This document shows, one piece after another, positions 53,483-64,000 of a stretch of DNA of 64,000 nt. The stretch covers positions 1 through 64,000 of the forward strand of contig JANSYL010000003.1 of NCBI GenBank assembly GCA_024742455.1. Direction: 5' to 3'. Position 1 is the first letter of the stretch; every line of letters begins with the position of its first letter. A program made the translations under genes and the position numbers. The stretch is from Paracoccaceae bacterium. GTDB taxonomy: Bacteria; Pseudomonadota; Alphaproteobacteria; Rhodobacterales; Rhodobacteraceae. Under the pieces are notes generated by a model. It ran no database searches. It saw only the letters and a program-made list of their open reading frames with translations, and was not told where the DNA came from.

Positions 53483-55026
53483 GTTGGGTTCTCGCCAGCC
53501 CCATCATCATCCCCTTCGCCACCGCGGTTCTGGCCTTCCTGTTCCGCGCCGGGCCCGAGGGTCGATGGATTTCGGTGATCGGCTCTGCCGGCCTGCTGAT
53601 CGCCAGCGGTGTCCTGATGGCCGAGGTTCTGGACAAGGGCGTTGTCGCTGCGCAGATGGGCGAATGGGCAGCCCCCTTCGGCATCACGCTGGTGGCCGAC
53701 CTTTTGTCGGCTGTGATGGTGGTCATCACCGGGATCACGGGGTTGGCGGTGGCGGTCTATGCTCTGGCCGATATTGACACGCGCAAGGAACAGCTGGGCT
53801 ACCACGCCCTGTTTCAGGTTCTGCTGGCCGGGGTCTGCGGCGCATTTCTGACCGGCGACATCTTCAACCTCTATGTCTGGTTCGAGGTGATGCTGATCGC
53901 CTCCTTCGGGCTGCTGATCCTGGGGGGGCGCAAGGTGCAGCTTGATGGCGGGATCAAATACGTCACGCTGAACCTGATCTCGACGATCATGTTCCTCAGC
54001 GGGGTGGGCCTGCTTTACGGGATGACCGGCACGCTCAACATGGCCGACCTGCATGGTGCAGTGCAGACCGTCGACAACCCCGGCCTGCTGGTCGTTGTCG
54101 CCATCATGTTCATGATCGCCTTCGGGGTGAAGGCTGCGGTTTTCCCGTTGTTTTTCTGGCTGCCCGCAGCCTACCACACGCCCGCGATCAGCGTGTCGGC
54201 GATCTTTGCGGGGCTTCTGACCAAGGTCGGGGTCTATGCCCTGATCCGCACCTTCACGCTGATATTCACGACCGACATCGCTTACACCCATACGATTCTG
54301 CTGTGGGTCGCGGCATTCACCATGGTGACGGGTGTTCTGGGCGCTGCGGCGATGAACGATTTCCGTCGCATCCTGAGTTTCCACATTATCAGCCAGATCG
54401 GCTACATGATCCTGGGTCTTGCGCTCTTCACGCCGCTGGCCATCGTCGGTGCGGTTTTCTATCTGGTGCACCACATCATCGTGAAGGCCAACCTGTTCCT
54501 GGTGGCCGGTGTGGCCCGCCGTATCGCGGGGTCGACAGAGCTTGACCGGATCGGCGGGCTTTACACATACGCGCCGTTCCTGGGGCTGTTGTTCCTGATC
54601 CCGGCGTTTTCGCTGGCGGGCTTTCCGCCGCTCAGCGGATTCTGGGCAAAATACGTGCTGGTCAAGGCCTCGCTCGATGCCGAGGTCTACTGGGTTGCGG
54701 CCGTTGCGCTGGTCGTGGGGCTGCTGACGATCTATTCGATGACGAAAATCTGGGGCAACGCGTTCTGGAAACCGCACCCCGCGGGGGCGACCCCGCGCCT
54801 GTCGGACATGACCGGGCTGGAACGCAGCGCGCTTCTGACGCCCATCGCGGCGCTTGCCATCCTGACCTGCATCATCGGGTTCTTCCCGCAGCCCTTCGTG
54901 GATTTCGCCACCCGTTCGGCCGAACAGTTGCTTGACCCCACCGCTTATGTCACGGCGGTCCTGGGCCCGGATGCGATGCCGGTGGTTGAGGCCGATGGCC
55001 TGGCAGAAGGGGAGGTCACCGAATGA
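53479..55026 (+). CDS. mrpD: Na+/H+ antiporter subunit D
   Basis: A 515-residue NuoN/NuoL-like subunit with about fourteen helices. Conserved blocks are DLLSAVMVVITGITGLAVAV, LFFWLPAAYHTPAISVSAIF and KANLFLVAGVARRIAGSTEL. It is the second channel-like subunit of the Mrp complex. ATGA overlaps on both sides show tight translational coupling. Confidence 0.95.
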   Translation: MSWVLASPIIIPFATAVLAFLFRAGPEGRWISVIGSAGLLIASGVLMAEVLDKGVVAAQMGEWAAPFGITLVADLLSAVMVVITGITGLAVAVYALADIDTRKEQLGYHALFQVLLAGVCGAFLTGDIFNLYVWFEVMLIASFGLLILGGRKVQLDGGIKYVTLNLISTIMFLSGVGLLYGMTGTLNMADLHGAVQTVDNPGLLVVVAIMFMIAFGVKAAVFPLFFWLPAAYHTPAISVSAIFAGLLTKVGVYALIRTFTLIFTTDIAYTHTILLWVAAFTMVTGVLGAAAMNDFRRILSFHIISQIGYMILGLALFTPLAIVGAVFYLVHHIIVKANLFLVAGVARRIAGSTELDRIGGLYTYAPFLGLLFLIPAFSLAGFPPLSGFWAKYVLVKASLDAEVYWVAAVALVVGLLTIYSMTKIWGNAFWKPHPAGATPRLSDMTGLERSALLTPIAALAILTCIIGFFPQPFVDFATRSAEQLLDPTAYVTAVLGPDAMPVVEADGLAEGEVTE

Positions 55027-55502
55027 TCAACGTCCTGACGCTCAATATCATCCTGGCGGTGGCCTGGGCGGCGCTGACCGGTGAGATCACCCTCGGCGCG
55101 CTTCTGGTGGGCTTTTTGTTCGGGTCCTTCGCCCTTTACCTGACGCGCCCCCTTTTCCCGGGGTCGCAGCTTTATTTCCGGCGCGTCTGGAAATGGCTGA
55201 AGCTGATTGTCCTGTTTCTCTATGAACTGCTGGTCAGTTCGATCCAGGTGGTCTGGGACGTCCTGACGCCCACCCACAAATCCAACCCCAAGATCATGTC
55301 GATCCCGCTGGATGCCAAGGGTGAGATGCAGATCCTGTTTGTCACCAACCTGATCTCGCTGACCCCGGGCACGCTCAGCCTGGATGTGACCGAGGATGAA
55401 AAGACGCTCTACATCCATGCCATGTTCGCCGACGACCCGGACGAGATCCGGCGTGCGATCAAGGAAGGGATGGAAAGATGGGTGATCGAGGCGATGGAGT
55501 AG
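55023..55502 (+). CDS. mrpE: Na+/H+ antiporter subunit E
   Basis: A 159-residue MrpE with two N-terminal helices and a cytoplasmic domain. FLYELLVSSIQVVWDVLTPT, VTNLISLTPGTLSLDVTEDE and IHAMFADDP are conserved. ATGA overlap with mrpD; four bases before mrpF. Confidence 0.94.
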   Translation: MINVLTLNIILAVAWAALTGEITLGALLVGFLFGSFALYLTRPLFPGSQLYFRRVWKWLKLIVLFLYELLVSSIQVVWDVLTPTHKSNPKIMSIPLDAKGEMQILFVTNLISLTPGTLSLDVTEDEKTLYIHAMFADDPDEIRRAIKEGMERWVIEAME

Positions 55503-55506
55503 ACGC

Positions 55507-55854
55507 ATGGACCTCTTGGCGACCGCAATCGAGATTTCCTTCGTTCTGGTCATGCTGGGCGTGGCATTTGCCTTTGCACGGCTGATCCTTGGGCCGACGC
55601 TGCCTGACCGGATCGTGGCGCTCGACATGATGACGGTACTGATCGTCAGCTTCTGCGGTCTCTACGCCATCCTTTCCGAAGACACCGCCTTCATCGATGT
55701 GGCCATCGTGCTGGCGCTGGTGGGCTTCCTTGCCACCGTGGCGCTGGCGCGCTTCGTCGAACGCCGCAGGGTGCGGTCCGGCCGCCCGACCTACGGTCCG
55801 GGCGCCATTTCAGCCGGCGAGGATGCCAAGGCGGAGGAGACGTCCAATGGCTGA
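55507..55854 (+). CDS. mrpF: Na+/H+ antiporter subunit F
   Basis: A 115-residue MrpF membrane protein with three helices; FARLILGPTLPDRIVALDMM is the family signature. The C-terminal tail beyond residue 90 is hydrophilic and longer than in Bacillus MrpF. It overlaps mrpG by eight bases. Confidence 0.94.
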   Translation: MDLLATAIEISFVLVMLGVAFAFARLILGPTLPDRIVALDMMTVLIVSFCGLYAILSEDTAFIDVAIVLALVGFLATVALARFVERRRVRSGRPTYGPGAISAGEDAKAEETSNG

Positions 55855-56176
55855 GATCATCATGGCCATTCTCGTCCTGCTCGGCGGGTTTTTCTGTTTC
55901 GTGGCAGGCCTTGGCGTGTTGCGCCTGCCCGATGTGCTGATCCGGATGCACGCCTCGACCAAAGCGGGCACATTGGGGTCGGGTCTGATCCTGTCGGCAG
56001 TCGCGGTCTATTTCGCCGATACCGCGACGATCACGCGGGCAGTGGTGGCGATCCTGTTCCTGCTGGTCACGGCCCCCGTGGCCGCCCACATGATCGGGCG
56101 CGCGGCCTTCAAGGTCGGCGTGCCGCTTTGGAAGACCCGGATCGAGCCGGGCGCCAAGGAAAACCTCGACCGCTAG
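55847..56176 (+). CDS. mrpG: Na+/H+ antiporter subunit G
   Basis: A 109-residue MrpG with three helices; RLPDVLIRMHASTKAGTLGS is the family signature. It completes the A-B-C-D-E-F-G set in canonical order. The convergent metallophosphatase gene ends six bases beyond its stop. Confidence 0.94.
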   Translation: MAEIIMAILVLLGGFFCFVAGLGVLRLPDVLIRMHASTKAGTLGSGLILSAVAVYFADTATITRAVVAILFLLVTAPVAAHMIGRAAFKVGVPLWKTRIEPGAKENLDR

Positions 56177-56182
56177 GGCTTG

Positions 56183-56965
56183 TCAGGTCTGCAGGAAGGT
56201 ATGGGTGCCGTCGGGCGCCACCGCGATCGCGCTCAGTCGTCCACTGTTCCAGGCGCCCGTGTCCAGCGCGATGCGCCCATCGGTGATGCCGGGACTGTCG
56301 CGTTCGATATGCCCGTAGGCGACCCAGACCCCGTCACCGCGTTCGGCGGTTTCGAATTCCGGATGCCCCCAGAGCAACACCCGCGCCGACTGGTCCTGCA
56401 TCGGGCGCAAAGGGTCGGCGCCGGCATGGGTGACCCAGAGATTGCCCGATGACCAGGTGAGGGGAAGGCTCCGCAGCCACGCAAGGGTGTCGCGTCCCAA
56501 CCCGTCGCGGATATCGGCCGAGAGCGTGATGAAATGTTCCGCAGGGTCGCTGGCATCAGGCGCACGCGCGGTGGGCAGGATGCTTTCGACTGCCGGGCCG
56601 CCGCCATTGCGCATCCAGCGCGGGCCGCGGACGGCGGGATCGTCGAGGAAATCGAGCAGCATCCGTTCATGGTTGCCCATCAGGCAGGTCACGTTGTTGG
56701 GAAAGTCGCGCTTGAGCGCCTGCAGGCGGTCGAGCACGGCGGCGCTGTCGGGTCCGTGGTCAATATAGTCGCCGAGAAAAACGAGTTGGGGGTCGTCTGG
56801 TGTGGTGCCGCCGATATGCGCATCGATGAGGCCGAGCATTGCGTCGAGAAGGTCGGCGCGGCCGTGAATGTCACCCACGACGTAACAGGTCGCCTCGGGT
56901 CGCGGACCATCGGTCGGCGTTTGGTGGCCTGACAGGGCATTGCGACGTTTGAAACTGCGGAGCAT
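56183..56965 (-). CDS. metallophosphatase (serine/threonine phosphatase-like)
   Basis: A 260-residue calcineurin-like phosphoesterase. Metal motifs are GDIHGR (about 31-36), GDYIDHGPDS (about 65-74) and GNHE (about 96-99), with the later THAGAD and YGHIERD. This is the PrpA/ApaH-like branch of bacterial PPP phosphatases, acting on phosphoproteins or dinucleotides; the true substrate is unknown. Confidence 0.9.
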   Translation of the reverse strand: MLRSFKRRNALSGHQTPTDGPRPEATCYVVGDIHGRADLLDAMLGLIDAHIGGTTPDDPQLVFLGDYIDHGPDSAAVLDRLQALKRDFPNNVTCLMGNHERMLLDFLDDPAVRGPRWMRNGGGPAVESILPTARAPDASDPAEHFITLSADIRDGLGRDTLAWLRSLPLTWSSGNLWVTHAGADPLRPMQDQSARVLLWGHPEFETAERGDGVWVAYGHIERDSPGITDGRIALDTGAWNSGRLSAIAVAPDGTHTFLQT

Positions 56966-57022
56966 GGCCCCCTCGTGCTCAGCCGCGCGGCGCTTGGCAA
57001 GCGGGAATCGTGGTGCGGTGTC

Positions 57023-59557
57023 TCATTCCCGGGCGCGCAGAACGCGGGCAGGCCGCGCGGCAAGCGGACGCAGCGCGAAGGCCAGTCCGGCAAGCAGGGT
57101 GGCAAGCGCGCCGCCGATCACGATGGCCAGTGCCGAGACGGGTTCGAAGACATAGGAGGTTTCCATCACAAAGGTCATCACCCCCCATCCGCCAAGCCCG
57201 CCCGCAACGATGGCCACGAGCCCCGCCGCCGCCCCGAGCATCGCGGACCGGATCGCGAAACTGCCGAGGATGCGGCCCCGGGTGGAGCCGAGGGTTTTCA
57301 GCACGGCCGCCTCGAACACGCGCCGCCGTTCGCCCGCGGCCGCCGCGCCTATCAGCACGATGAAGCCGGTGATCAGCGTGGCGGCCGCCCCGTAGGACGT
57401 GGCCGCTGCAAGGCTGCGCAGGGCATCGGCGACCTGGTCGAGGGCATCACGCACGCGGATGGCGGTGATGTTCGGGGCATCACCTGCCACGTCGCGCAGG
57501 ATCGCGGCTTCGGCCTGTTCCTCGGCGTAGACGGTGGCGATATGGGTGTGCGGCGCCCCTTCCAGAGCGTTGGCCGACATCGTCAGGATGAAACCTATCC
57601 CCGCGTTCTCGAAGCGCACTTCGCGAAGGGCGGCGATGGTCGCGGTGATGTCGCGTCCGAGGATATTGACGGTGATCTCGTCGCCGACCGAAAGCCCGAT
57701 CTCCAGCGCCTCTTCGGCGGCAAAGGCCACGAGCGGCGGGCCATCGTAGTCATCGGGCCACCATTCTCCTGCCACGATCTCATCGGCGGGCGGCGCGCTG
57801 CGCATATAGGTCACGCCCCGGTCGCCCTGGATGACCCAGTGGTCGCCCGCCACGTCCTGCGCCCGGTCCCCATTGATGCGGGTGATGATGCCCCTGAGCA
57901 TCGGCGCCGTGTCCACCCGGCTGACGGCGGGGTCATCCTGAACGCGGGTCAGGAAGGGCTGCAGCTGGTCCGGCTGGATATCGACGAAAAAGAAGGACGG
58001 CGCGACGGTGGGAAGGTCGCGCTGAATGGCGGCGCGGAGGTTGCTGTCGATCTGGCCGACCGACGCGAGCACGGCAAGGCCGAGGCCGAGGGACAGGACG
58101 ACGCTCGCCGCCTCGGACCCCGGGCCGCCGACGGCGCCGAGTGCGGTGCGCAGCGCCGTGCGCCCGCGCACGATGCGCGATCTGGCCAGCCGCCGCGCAA
58201 GCCACCGGATACCGCGCGCCGCAAGTGCCAGTAAAAGAAGCGAACCAACGATCCCCCCTGCCGCACCAAGCGCCAGTTGCGGAATTCCCGACAAGGCCAC
58301 GGCGATGCCCACCAGCGCGACCGCGAGACCTGCAAGCACGATCAAATAGACCGGGCGCGGCATCCCGAGCGCGGGACCGGCGGCATCGCGGAACAACGCG
58401 GCGGCCCGGACCTGTTCCGTGCGCGCCAGCGGCCAGAGCGTGAAGATCAGCGCGGTCAGCAGGCCGTAAAGCGCTGCTTCGACAAGTGGCAGGGGAAACA
58501 CCGAAAAGGCGATGGGCACCGGCAGTTGCGCGGCGATGAGCGGCGCGAAGAGCAGGGGCAGCGCGGCTCCGATCATGAGGCCGAGCGCCACGCCGAGCAG
58601 GGTCAGCAGCCCGATCTGCAGGAAATAGGCCGTGAAGATCACCCGCGATTCCGCGCCGAGCGTCTTCAGTGTGGCGATGGTGTCGATCTTGCCGTCGAGA
58701 TAGGCGCGCACGGCGGCCGACACGCCCACGCCGCCCACCGCAAGTCCGGCCAGCCCCACGAGAACCAGGAACGCCCCGATCCGGTCGACGAATTCCTGAA
58801 CGCCCGGCGCGCCGTTGCGGCGGTCCAGCCATCGCGCGCCAGTTGCCTCGAACCGGTCGATGGCCTCGGACCGCAGAGCGTTCAGATCGGTGCCCGGCGG
58901 CAGCGCCATCCGGTACTGGCTGTCGAACAGCGTTCCGGGCGCAAGCAGGCCCGAACCCTCCAGCGCCTCCAGCGTCACGATGGTCCGCGGGCCGAGGCCG
59001 AAGCCCCCGGCCGCGCCGTCCGGGTCCTCGATAAGCGCGGCGCGCAACTCGAATTCCTGCGTGCCGAGGCGGAACCGGTCGCCCACCTCCATCGCCAGCC
59101 GGTCGATCAGCAACGGCTCCATCACCGCACCGGGCAGGTCGGTCGTGGCCAGTGCCTCGGCCAGGGTGATGGCGGGGTCCAGTTCAACCTCGCCATAGAT
59201 CGGATAGGGGGCATCGACGCCGCGCACCTGTGTCAGGCCGCGTTCCGTCCCGTCCTCGCGGTCGATCACTACCATCGACCGGAAATCCACCGTCTCGGAC
59301 ACGGTCGTGGCGATCCGGTCCATGAAGGCGCGTTCGTCGTCATCCGCGAAGCGATAGGTGAAGGACAGCTGCGCATCGCCGCCGAGGATGATCGCGCCTT
59401 CGCGGCTCAGCCCCTCCTGGATGGCCTCGCGCACGCTGCCAACTGCGGCGATGGCGGCAACGCCGAGCGCCAGACAGGCGAGAAAGATGCGGAAACTGCG
59501 CAGTCCCCCGCGCAGCTCCCGCCGCGCAATGCGCCATGACAGAGCCAGCGTCGTCAT
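57023..59557 (-). CDS. ABC transporter permease (FtsX/MacB-like, YbbP type)
   Basis: An 844-residue permease with the two-FtsX-domain layout: an N-terminal helix, a large periplasmic domain, helices near 260-400, a second periplasmic domain and C-terminal helices near 740-840. AAVRAYLDGKIDTIATLKTL is a typical FtsX coupling segment. It overlaps the ATPase gene by four bases. With the divergent tesA-like esterase it forms the tesA-ybbA-ybbP arrangement seen across proteobacteria; substrate unknown, probably an envelope lipid or lipoprotein. Confidence 0.9.
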   Translation of the reverse strand: MTTLALSWRIARRELRGGLRSFRIFLACLALGVAAIAAVGSVREAIQEGLSREGAIILGGDAQLSFTYRFADDDERAFMDRIATTVSETVDFRSMVVIDREDGTERGLTQVRGVDAPYPIYGEVELDPAITLAEALATTDLPGAVMEPLLIDRLAMEVGDRFRLGTQEFELRAALIEDPDGAAGGFGLGPRTIVTLEALEGSGLLAPGTLFDSQYRMALPPGTDLNALRSEAIDRFEATGARWLDRRNGAPGVQEFVDRIGAFLVLVGLAGLAVGGVGVSAAVRAYLDGKIDTIATLKTLGAESRVIFTAYFLQIGLLTLLGVALGLMIGAALPLLFAPLIAAQLPVPIAFSVFPLPLVEAALYGLLTALIFTLWPLARTEQVRAAALFRDAAGPALGMPRPVYLIVLAGLAVALVGIAVALSGIPQLALGAAGGIVGSLLLLALAARGIRWLARRLARSRIVRGRTALRTALGAVGGPGSEAASVVLSLGLGLAVLASVGQIDSNLRAAIQRDLPTVAPSFFFVDIQPDQLQPFLTRVQDDPAVSRVDTAPMLRGIITRINGDRAQDVAGDHWVIQGDRGVTYMRSAPPADEIVAGEWWPDDYDGPPLVAFAAEEALEIGLSVGDEITVNILGRDITATIAALREVRFENAGIGFILTMSANALEGAPHTHIATVYAEEQAEAAILRDVAGDAPNITAIRVRDALDQVADALRSLAAATSYGAAATLITGFIVLIGAAAAGERRRVFEAAVLKTLGSTRGRILGSFAIRSAMLGAAAGLVAIVAGGLGGWGVMTFVMETSYVFEPVSALAIVIGGALATLLAGLAFALRPLAARPARVLRARE

Positions 59558-60258
59558 TCGGCCGCGTCCTTCAGGTTCTGCGGCTCGATCCGCCCGTCGC
59601 GCAGGCGGATGTTGCGGTCACAGCGGGCGGCCAGGTCCGGCGCATGCGTCACCAGCACCAGCGTTGCACCATGGCGGTCTCGCAGCCCGAAAAGCAGGTC
59701 CATGATCGCCTGCCCGTTGGGCCCGTCGAGGTTGCCGGTGGGCTCATCGGCCAGCAAAATCGCGGGCCGCGGTGCTGCGGCGCAGGCCAGGGCCACGCGC
59801 TGTTGTTCCCCGCCGGACATCTGGCTTGGGTAGTGGTCGGCGCGGTGGGCCAGCCCAACCGCCTCCAGCTCCGCCTCGGCCCGGTCGAAGGCATCGGGCA
59901 CGCCCGCCAGTTCCAGCGGCGTTGCGACATTTTCCAGCGCCGTCATCGTCGGGATCAGGTGGAAGGATTGGAACACCACCCCCATATGTGCCCGGCGGAA
60001 CCGGGCAAGCTGGTCTTCGTTCATCGCCGTCAGGTCCTGGTCCAGCGCCTTGACCTCGCCGCCGGTGGCACGTTCCAGCCCGCCCATCAGCATCAGGAGA
60101 GAAGATTTGCCCGATCCCGACGGCCCCGTCAGCCCCACCGTTTCCCCGCGCGCGATATGCAGCGTGACGTCATGCAGAATATCGACGCGGCCCGCGTTTC
60201 CGTCGAGCGACAGATCGACATTTCGCAGGGACAGCACGTGGTCTTTGGCAGGGGCCAT
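59554..60258 (-). CDS. ABC transporter ATP-binding protein (YbbA/LolD-like)
   Basis: A 234-residue ATPase. Walker A GLTGPSGSGKSSLL (about 41-54), signature MSGGEQQRVALA (about 146-157), Walker B ILLADEPTGNLDG (about 166-178). The ATG at 60258 precedes LSLRNVDLSLDGN; the open frame reaches much further upstream without meaning. Divergent from the esterase at 60287 with only 28 bases between starts, so the two promoters overlap. Confidence 0.93.
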   Translation of the reverse strand: MAPAKDHVLSLRNVDLSLDGNAGRVDILHDVTLHIARGETVGLTGPSGSGKSSLLMLMGGLERATGGEVKALDQDLTAMNEDQLARFRRAHMGVVFQSFHLIPTMTALENVATPLELAGVPDAFDRAEAELEAVGLAHRADHYPSQMSGGEQQRVALACAAAPRPAILLADEPTGNLDGPNGQAIMDLLFGLRDRHGATLVLVTHAPDLAARCDRNIRLRDGRIEPQNLKDAAE

Positions 60259-60286
60259 ATCTGAACGCCTCGGTTTAGGTCTTCGC

Positions 60287-60952
60287 ATGGCATATGGGGC
60301 CTTGGGCTGCATGGGCAAGGCGGTGGCTGTGGTCCTGGCCCTGGTGGCGCCCGCCGCGGCCCAGGAGGTGACGATCGCGGCCCTGGGTGACAGCCTGACC
60401 CAAGGCTTCGGGTTGGCCGAGGAAGACGGTTTCGTTCCGCAACTGGAACGCTGGCTGCTGGCGCGGGGGCATGACGTGGCCCTGGTCAACGCGGGCGTTT
60501 CCGGTGACACGACCGCGGGCGGGCTGGCGCGGGTCGGCTGGACCCTGACGCCCGATGTCGACGCGATGATCGTGGCGCTTGGCGGCAATGACCTGCTGCG
60601 CGGTTTGCCGCCGGAGAACAGCCGGGGCAATCTGGACGGTATCCTGACAGCGGCGGGCGAGGCCGGGGTCGAGGTTTTGCTGGTCGGCCTGACCGCGCCC
60701 GGCAATTACGGCCCGGACTGGCAGGCGGCCTTCAACGCGATGTACCCGGAATTGGCCGAAACCCATGACGCGCTTTATGTCGCCGATTTCCTCGCGCCCC
60801 TGACCGATGCGGCGGCGGATGACCCCGCGACGGCCTTTGCCACCCTGATGCAGCCCGACGGCATTCACCCGAGCGCCGCGGGCGTCGCCCTGATCGTCGA
60901 GGCTTTGGGGCCGGACGTGGAGACCCTGATCGCGCGCGCCCGCGACAACTGA
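60287..60952 (+). CDS. arylesterase / TesA-like SGNH hydrolase
   Basis: A 221-residue exported SGNH-fold lipase/esterase. Signal peptide to about residue 26 (VVLALVAPAAAQ). Block I IAALGDSLTQGFGL holds the catalytic Ser, block III LGGNDLLRG the oxyanion Asn, and block V QPDGIHPSAAG the Asp-x-x-His dyad. Like E. coli TesA it probably hydrolyses acyl-thioesters and esters in the periplasm. A second ATG at 60311 is a possible start. The ABC exporter next door may handle its products or substrates. Confidence 0.92.
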   Translation: MAYGALGCMGKAVAVVLALVAPAAAQEVTIAALGDSLTQGFGLAEEDGFVPQLERWLLARGHDVALVNAGVSGDTTAGGLARVGWTLTPDVDAMIVALGGNDLLRGLPPENSRGNLDGILTAAGEAGVEVLLVGLTAPGNYGPDWQAAFNAMYPELAETHDALYVADFLAPLTDAAADDPATAFATLMQPDGIHPSAAGVALIVEALGPDVETLIARARDN

Positions 60953-61019
60953 CGAAATTTGACATGGGCCGGGGGGCGTGACAGCCCTGACCCCGACCGG
61001 ACTCCAAGGAGGCAGCCTC

Positions 61020-62588
61020 GTGGCAGCACCCTACGACATCTTCGTCATCGGCGGCGGCATCAACGGCGCGGGCATCGCGCGGGATGCGGCGGGCCGGGGC
61101 CTGCGCGTAGGTCTGGCCGAGATGGGCGATTTGGGCGGTGCGACCTCGTCAGCTTCCACCAAACTGTTTCACGGCGGGTTGCGATATCTGGAGTTTTTCG
61201 AGTTCCGCCTCGTCCGCCATGCGCTCAGGGAACGAGAGGTGTTGCTCCGCGCGATGCCGCATATCGCCTGGCCGATGCGGTTCGTGCTGCCGATCTCGCG
61301 TGAGATGAGGTTTGATGCCGAAACGCCGACCTCGCGGCTTTTGGCGGCGCTTATGCCTTGGATGCGCGGGCGGCGTCCGGCCTGGCTGATCCGGTTCGGG
61401 CTCTACCTTTACGACACGCTGGGCGGGCGGCACATCCTGCCCGGCACGTCCCGCGTGAACCTCGCCCTTGCGCCCGAAGGCGTGCCGCTGAAGGACGGGT
61501 TCACCACCGCCTTCGAATATTCCGATTGCTGGGTCGAGGATTCGCGGCTTGTCGTGCTGAACGCCCGCGATGCCGAGGCGCATGGAGCCGATATCCTGAC
61601 CCGCACCCGGGTGACCGAAGCGCGCCGCACGGGCGATCTGTGGCAGATCACGCTGGAGGTCGGAGGCACCCTGCGCACGGTCGAGGCGCGCGTGCTGGTC
61701 AATGCCGGGGGCCCCTGGGTGGCCGATATCATCCGCAATGTCGCCCGCCAGAACAGCAGCGAAAGCGTGCGGCTGGTGCGCGGCAGCCATATCGTGACCC
61801 GCAAGCTTTTCGACCATGACAAAGCCTATTTCCTGCAAGGCCCCGATGGCCGGATCATCTTCGCCATTCCCTACGAGGGTGAATTTACCCTGATCGGCAC
61901 CACAGATGCCGACCATGACGGTGACCCCCGCGCGGCCACCTGCACGCCTGCCGAACGCGATTACCTGCTGGACTTTGCCAACCGCTATTTCGCGAACGAC
62001 GTGACGCCGGACGATATCGTCTGGACCTTCTCCGGTGTCCGCCCGCTCTACGACGACGGCGCGCAGTCGGCCACCGCCGCGACGCGCGATTACGTGCTGT
62101 CCCTCGATGACAAGGGGGCCGTCCTGTTGAACGTGTTCGGTGGAAAGATCACCACATACCGCAAGCTGGCCGAAGACGCGCTGGCGAGACTTGCCCCCCA
62201 TCTGCGCAACCCTGGTTCCCCCTGGACGGCCGGTGCCCCCCTGCCGGGCGGTGATTTCGCGGTAAACGGGGTCGAGGGGCTGATCGCCGATCTGCGCTTT
62301 GCCTATCCCTTTGTCACGGAGCCCTGGGCGCGCCGCCTGATCCGGGCCTACGGCACCGATGCCGCGCATATCCTGGGCAATGCCAGGGCCGCCACCGACC
62401 TCGGCCGTGATTTCGGCGCGACACTGACCGAGGCAGAGCTGCGTTGGCTGATGGAAAAGGAATATGCGCGCAGTGCCGAGGATGTCGTCTGGCGGCGGTC
62501 GAAACTGGGCCTGCGCCTGACAGCCGACCAGATCGCCGCCATCGACACGCATATGCGCGAGGTCGCGGGGCGGTTCGCCGCCGAGTGA
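61020..62588 (+). CDS. glpD: aerobic glycerol-3-phosphate dehydrogenase
   Basis: A 522-residue FAD enzyme oxidising sn-glycerol-3-phosphate to dihydroxyacetone phosphate with electrons passed to quinone. The FAD loop is FVIGGGINGAGIARDAAGRG near the start; ASTKLFHGGLRYLEF and TFSGVRPLYDDG are typical. Start chosen as GTG at 61020 because AAGGAGG is seven bases upstream; a GTG at 60978 lies upstream of that site. It precedes glpK. Confidence 0.96.
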   Translation: MAAPYDIFVIGGGINGAGIARDAAGRGLRVGLAEMGDLGGATSSASTKLFHGGLRYLEFFEFRLVRHALREREVLLRAMPHIAWPMRFVLPISREMRFDAETPTSRLLAALMPWMRGRRPAWLIRFGLYLYDTLGGRHILPGTSRVNLALAPEGVPLKDGFTTAFEYSDCWVEDSRLVVLNARDAEAHGADILTRTRVTEARRTGDLWQITLEVGGTLRTVEARVLVNAGGPWVADIIRNVARQNSSESVRLVRGSHIVTRKLFDHDKAYFLQGPDGRIIFAIPYEGEFTLIGTTDADHDGDPRAATCTPAERDYLLDFANRYFANDVTPDDIVWTFSGVRPLYDDGAQSATAATRDYVLSLDDKGAVLLNVFGGKITTYRKLAEDALARLAPHLRNPGSPWTAGAPLPGGDFAVNGVEGLIADLRFAYPFVTEPWARRLIRAYGTDAAHILGNARAATDLGRDFGATLTEAELRWLMEKEYARSAEDVVWRRSKLGLRLTADQIAAIDTHMREVAGRFAAE

Positions 62589-62645
62589 CTTGCTGCCCCG
62601 TTCGCACGGGTTAGGGTGGGCGCGCGGAAAGGGAGGCCGCATGAC

Positions 62646-64000
<1,355 letters not shown>

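Overview
The window is a high-GC chromosomal segment of an alphaproteobacterium of the Rhodobacteraceae (Roseobacter group). Evidence: dense codon use rich in GCG/GGC/CTG, the SAM/SAH riboswitch in front of metK (a class known from Rhodobacterales), the aroA-GFA-cmk-rpsA and phoH-ybeY-corC-lnt-metK gene orders, and many roseobacter-style hypothetical proteins. It is not placed to genus.

Positions 1-2849 are the tail of a genomic island. They hold an IS mosaic: a broken IS256-family transposase, an IS21-like right end, and an IS3-family left end fused to it. A secreted autotransporter-like gene was cut exactly at the IS3 terminus. Next comes an HTH regulator gene bracketed on both sides by palindromes built from GAACA/TGTTC half-sites, then the 3' half of a tRNA-Met(CAT) gene that looks like an attachment site. 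From 2850 on, the gene order looks like core chromosome.

Region by region: dabB-dabA inorganic carbon uptake with a divergent LysR regulator (2.9-7.8 kb); a DUF2798 protein and a B12-binding regulator-like protein with a TGT-N12-ACA box (7.8-9.1 kb); a DUF1285 gene and a MoxR/DUF58/DUF4159 operon (9.1-16.5 kb); a trypsin-like protease, Hsp20, MFS transporter and glycosyltransferase (16.5-21 kb); miaB, a small envelope cluster (OmpA-like protein plus a paralogous lipoprotein), then phoH-ybeY-corC-lnt-metK-trmB (21-30.4 kb); aroA, a frameshifted and an intact GFA gene, cmk and rpsA with an unusual leader (30.5-36 kb). After that, mostly on the minus strand: DUF1036 and GntR genes, then an acetate operon read right to left as acs-adk-DUF4212-Na+/solute symporter-cNMP/CBS/DUF294 protein-small membrane protein-membrane-bound exonuclease (36-47 kb); two LysR genes around a degenerate Ldh2-like gene (47-50 kb); a complete seven-gene mrp Na+/H+ antiporter operon preceded by a terminated small transcript (50-56 kb); a metallophosphatase, an ABC exporter with divergent tesA-like esterase, and glpD-glpK, the last running off the window (56-64 kb).

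Functional themes are ion- and proton-coupled membrane energetics (DabB and MrpA/MrpD are all NuoL-like, plus the sodium symporter), acetate and glycerol assimilation, envelope maintenance, and RNA/translation housekeeping. Noteworthy regulatory DNA includes the SAM/SAH riboswitch, a heat-shock promoter embedded in a terminator, hairpin leaders, and the operators in the island.
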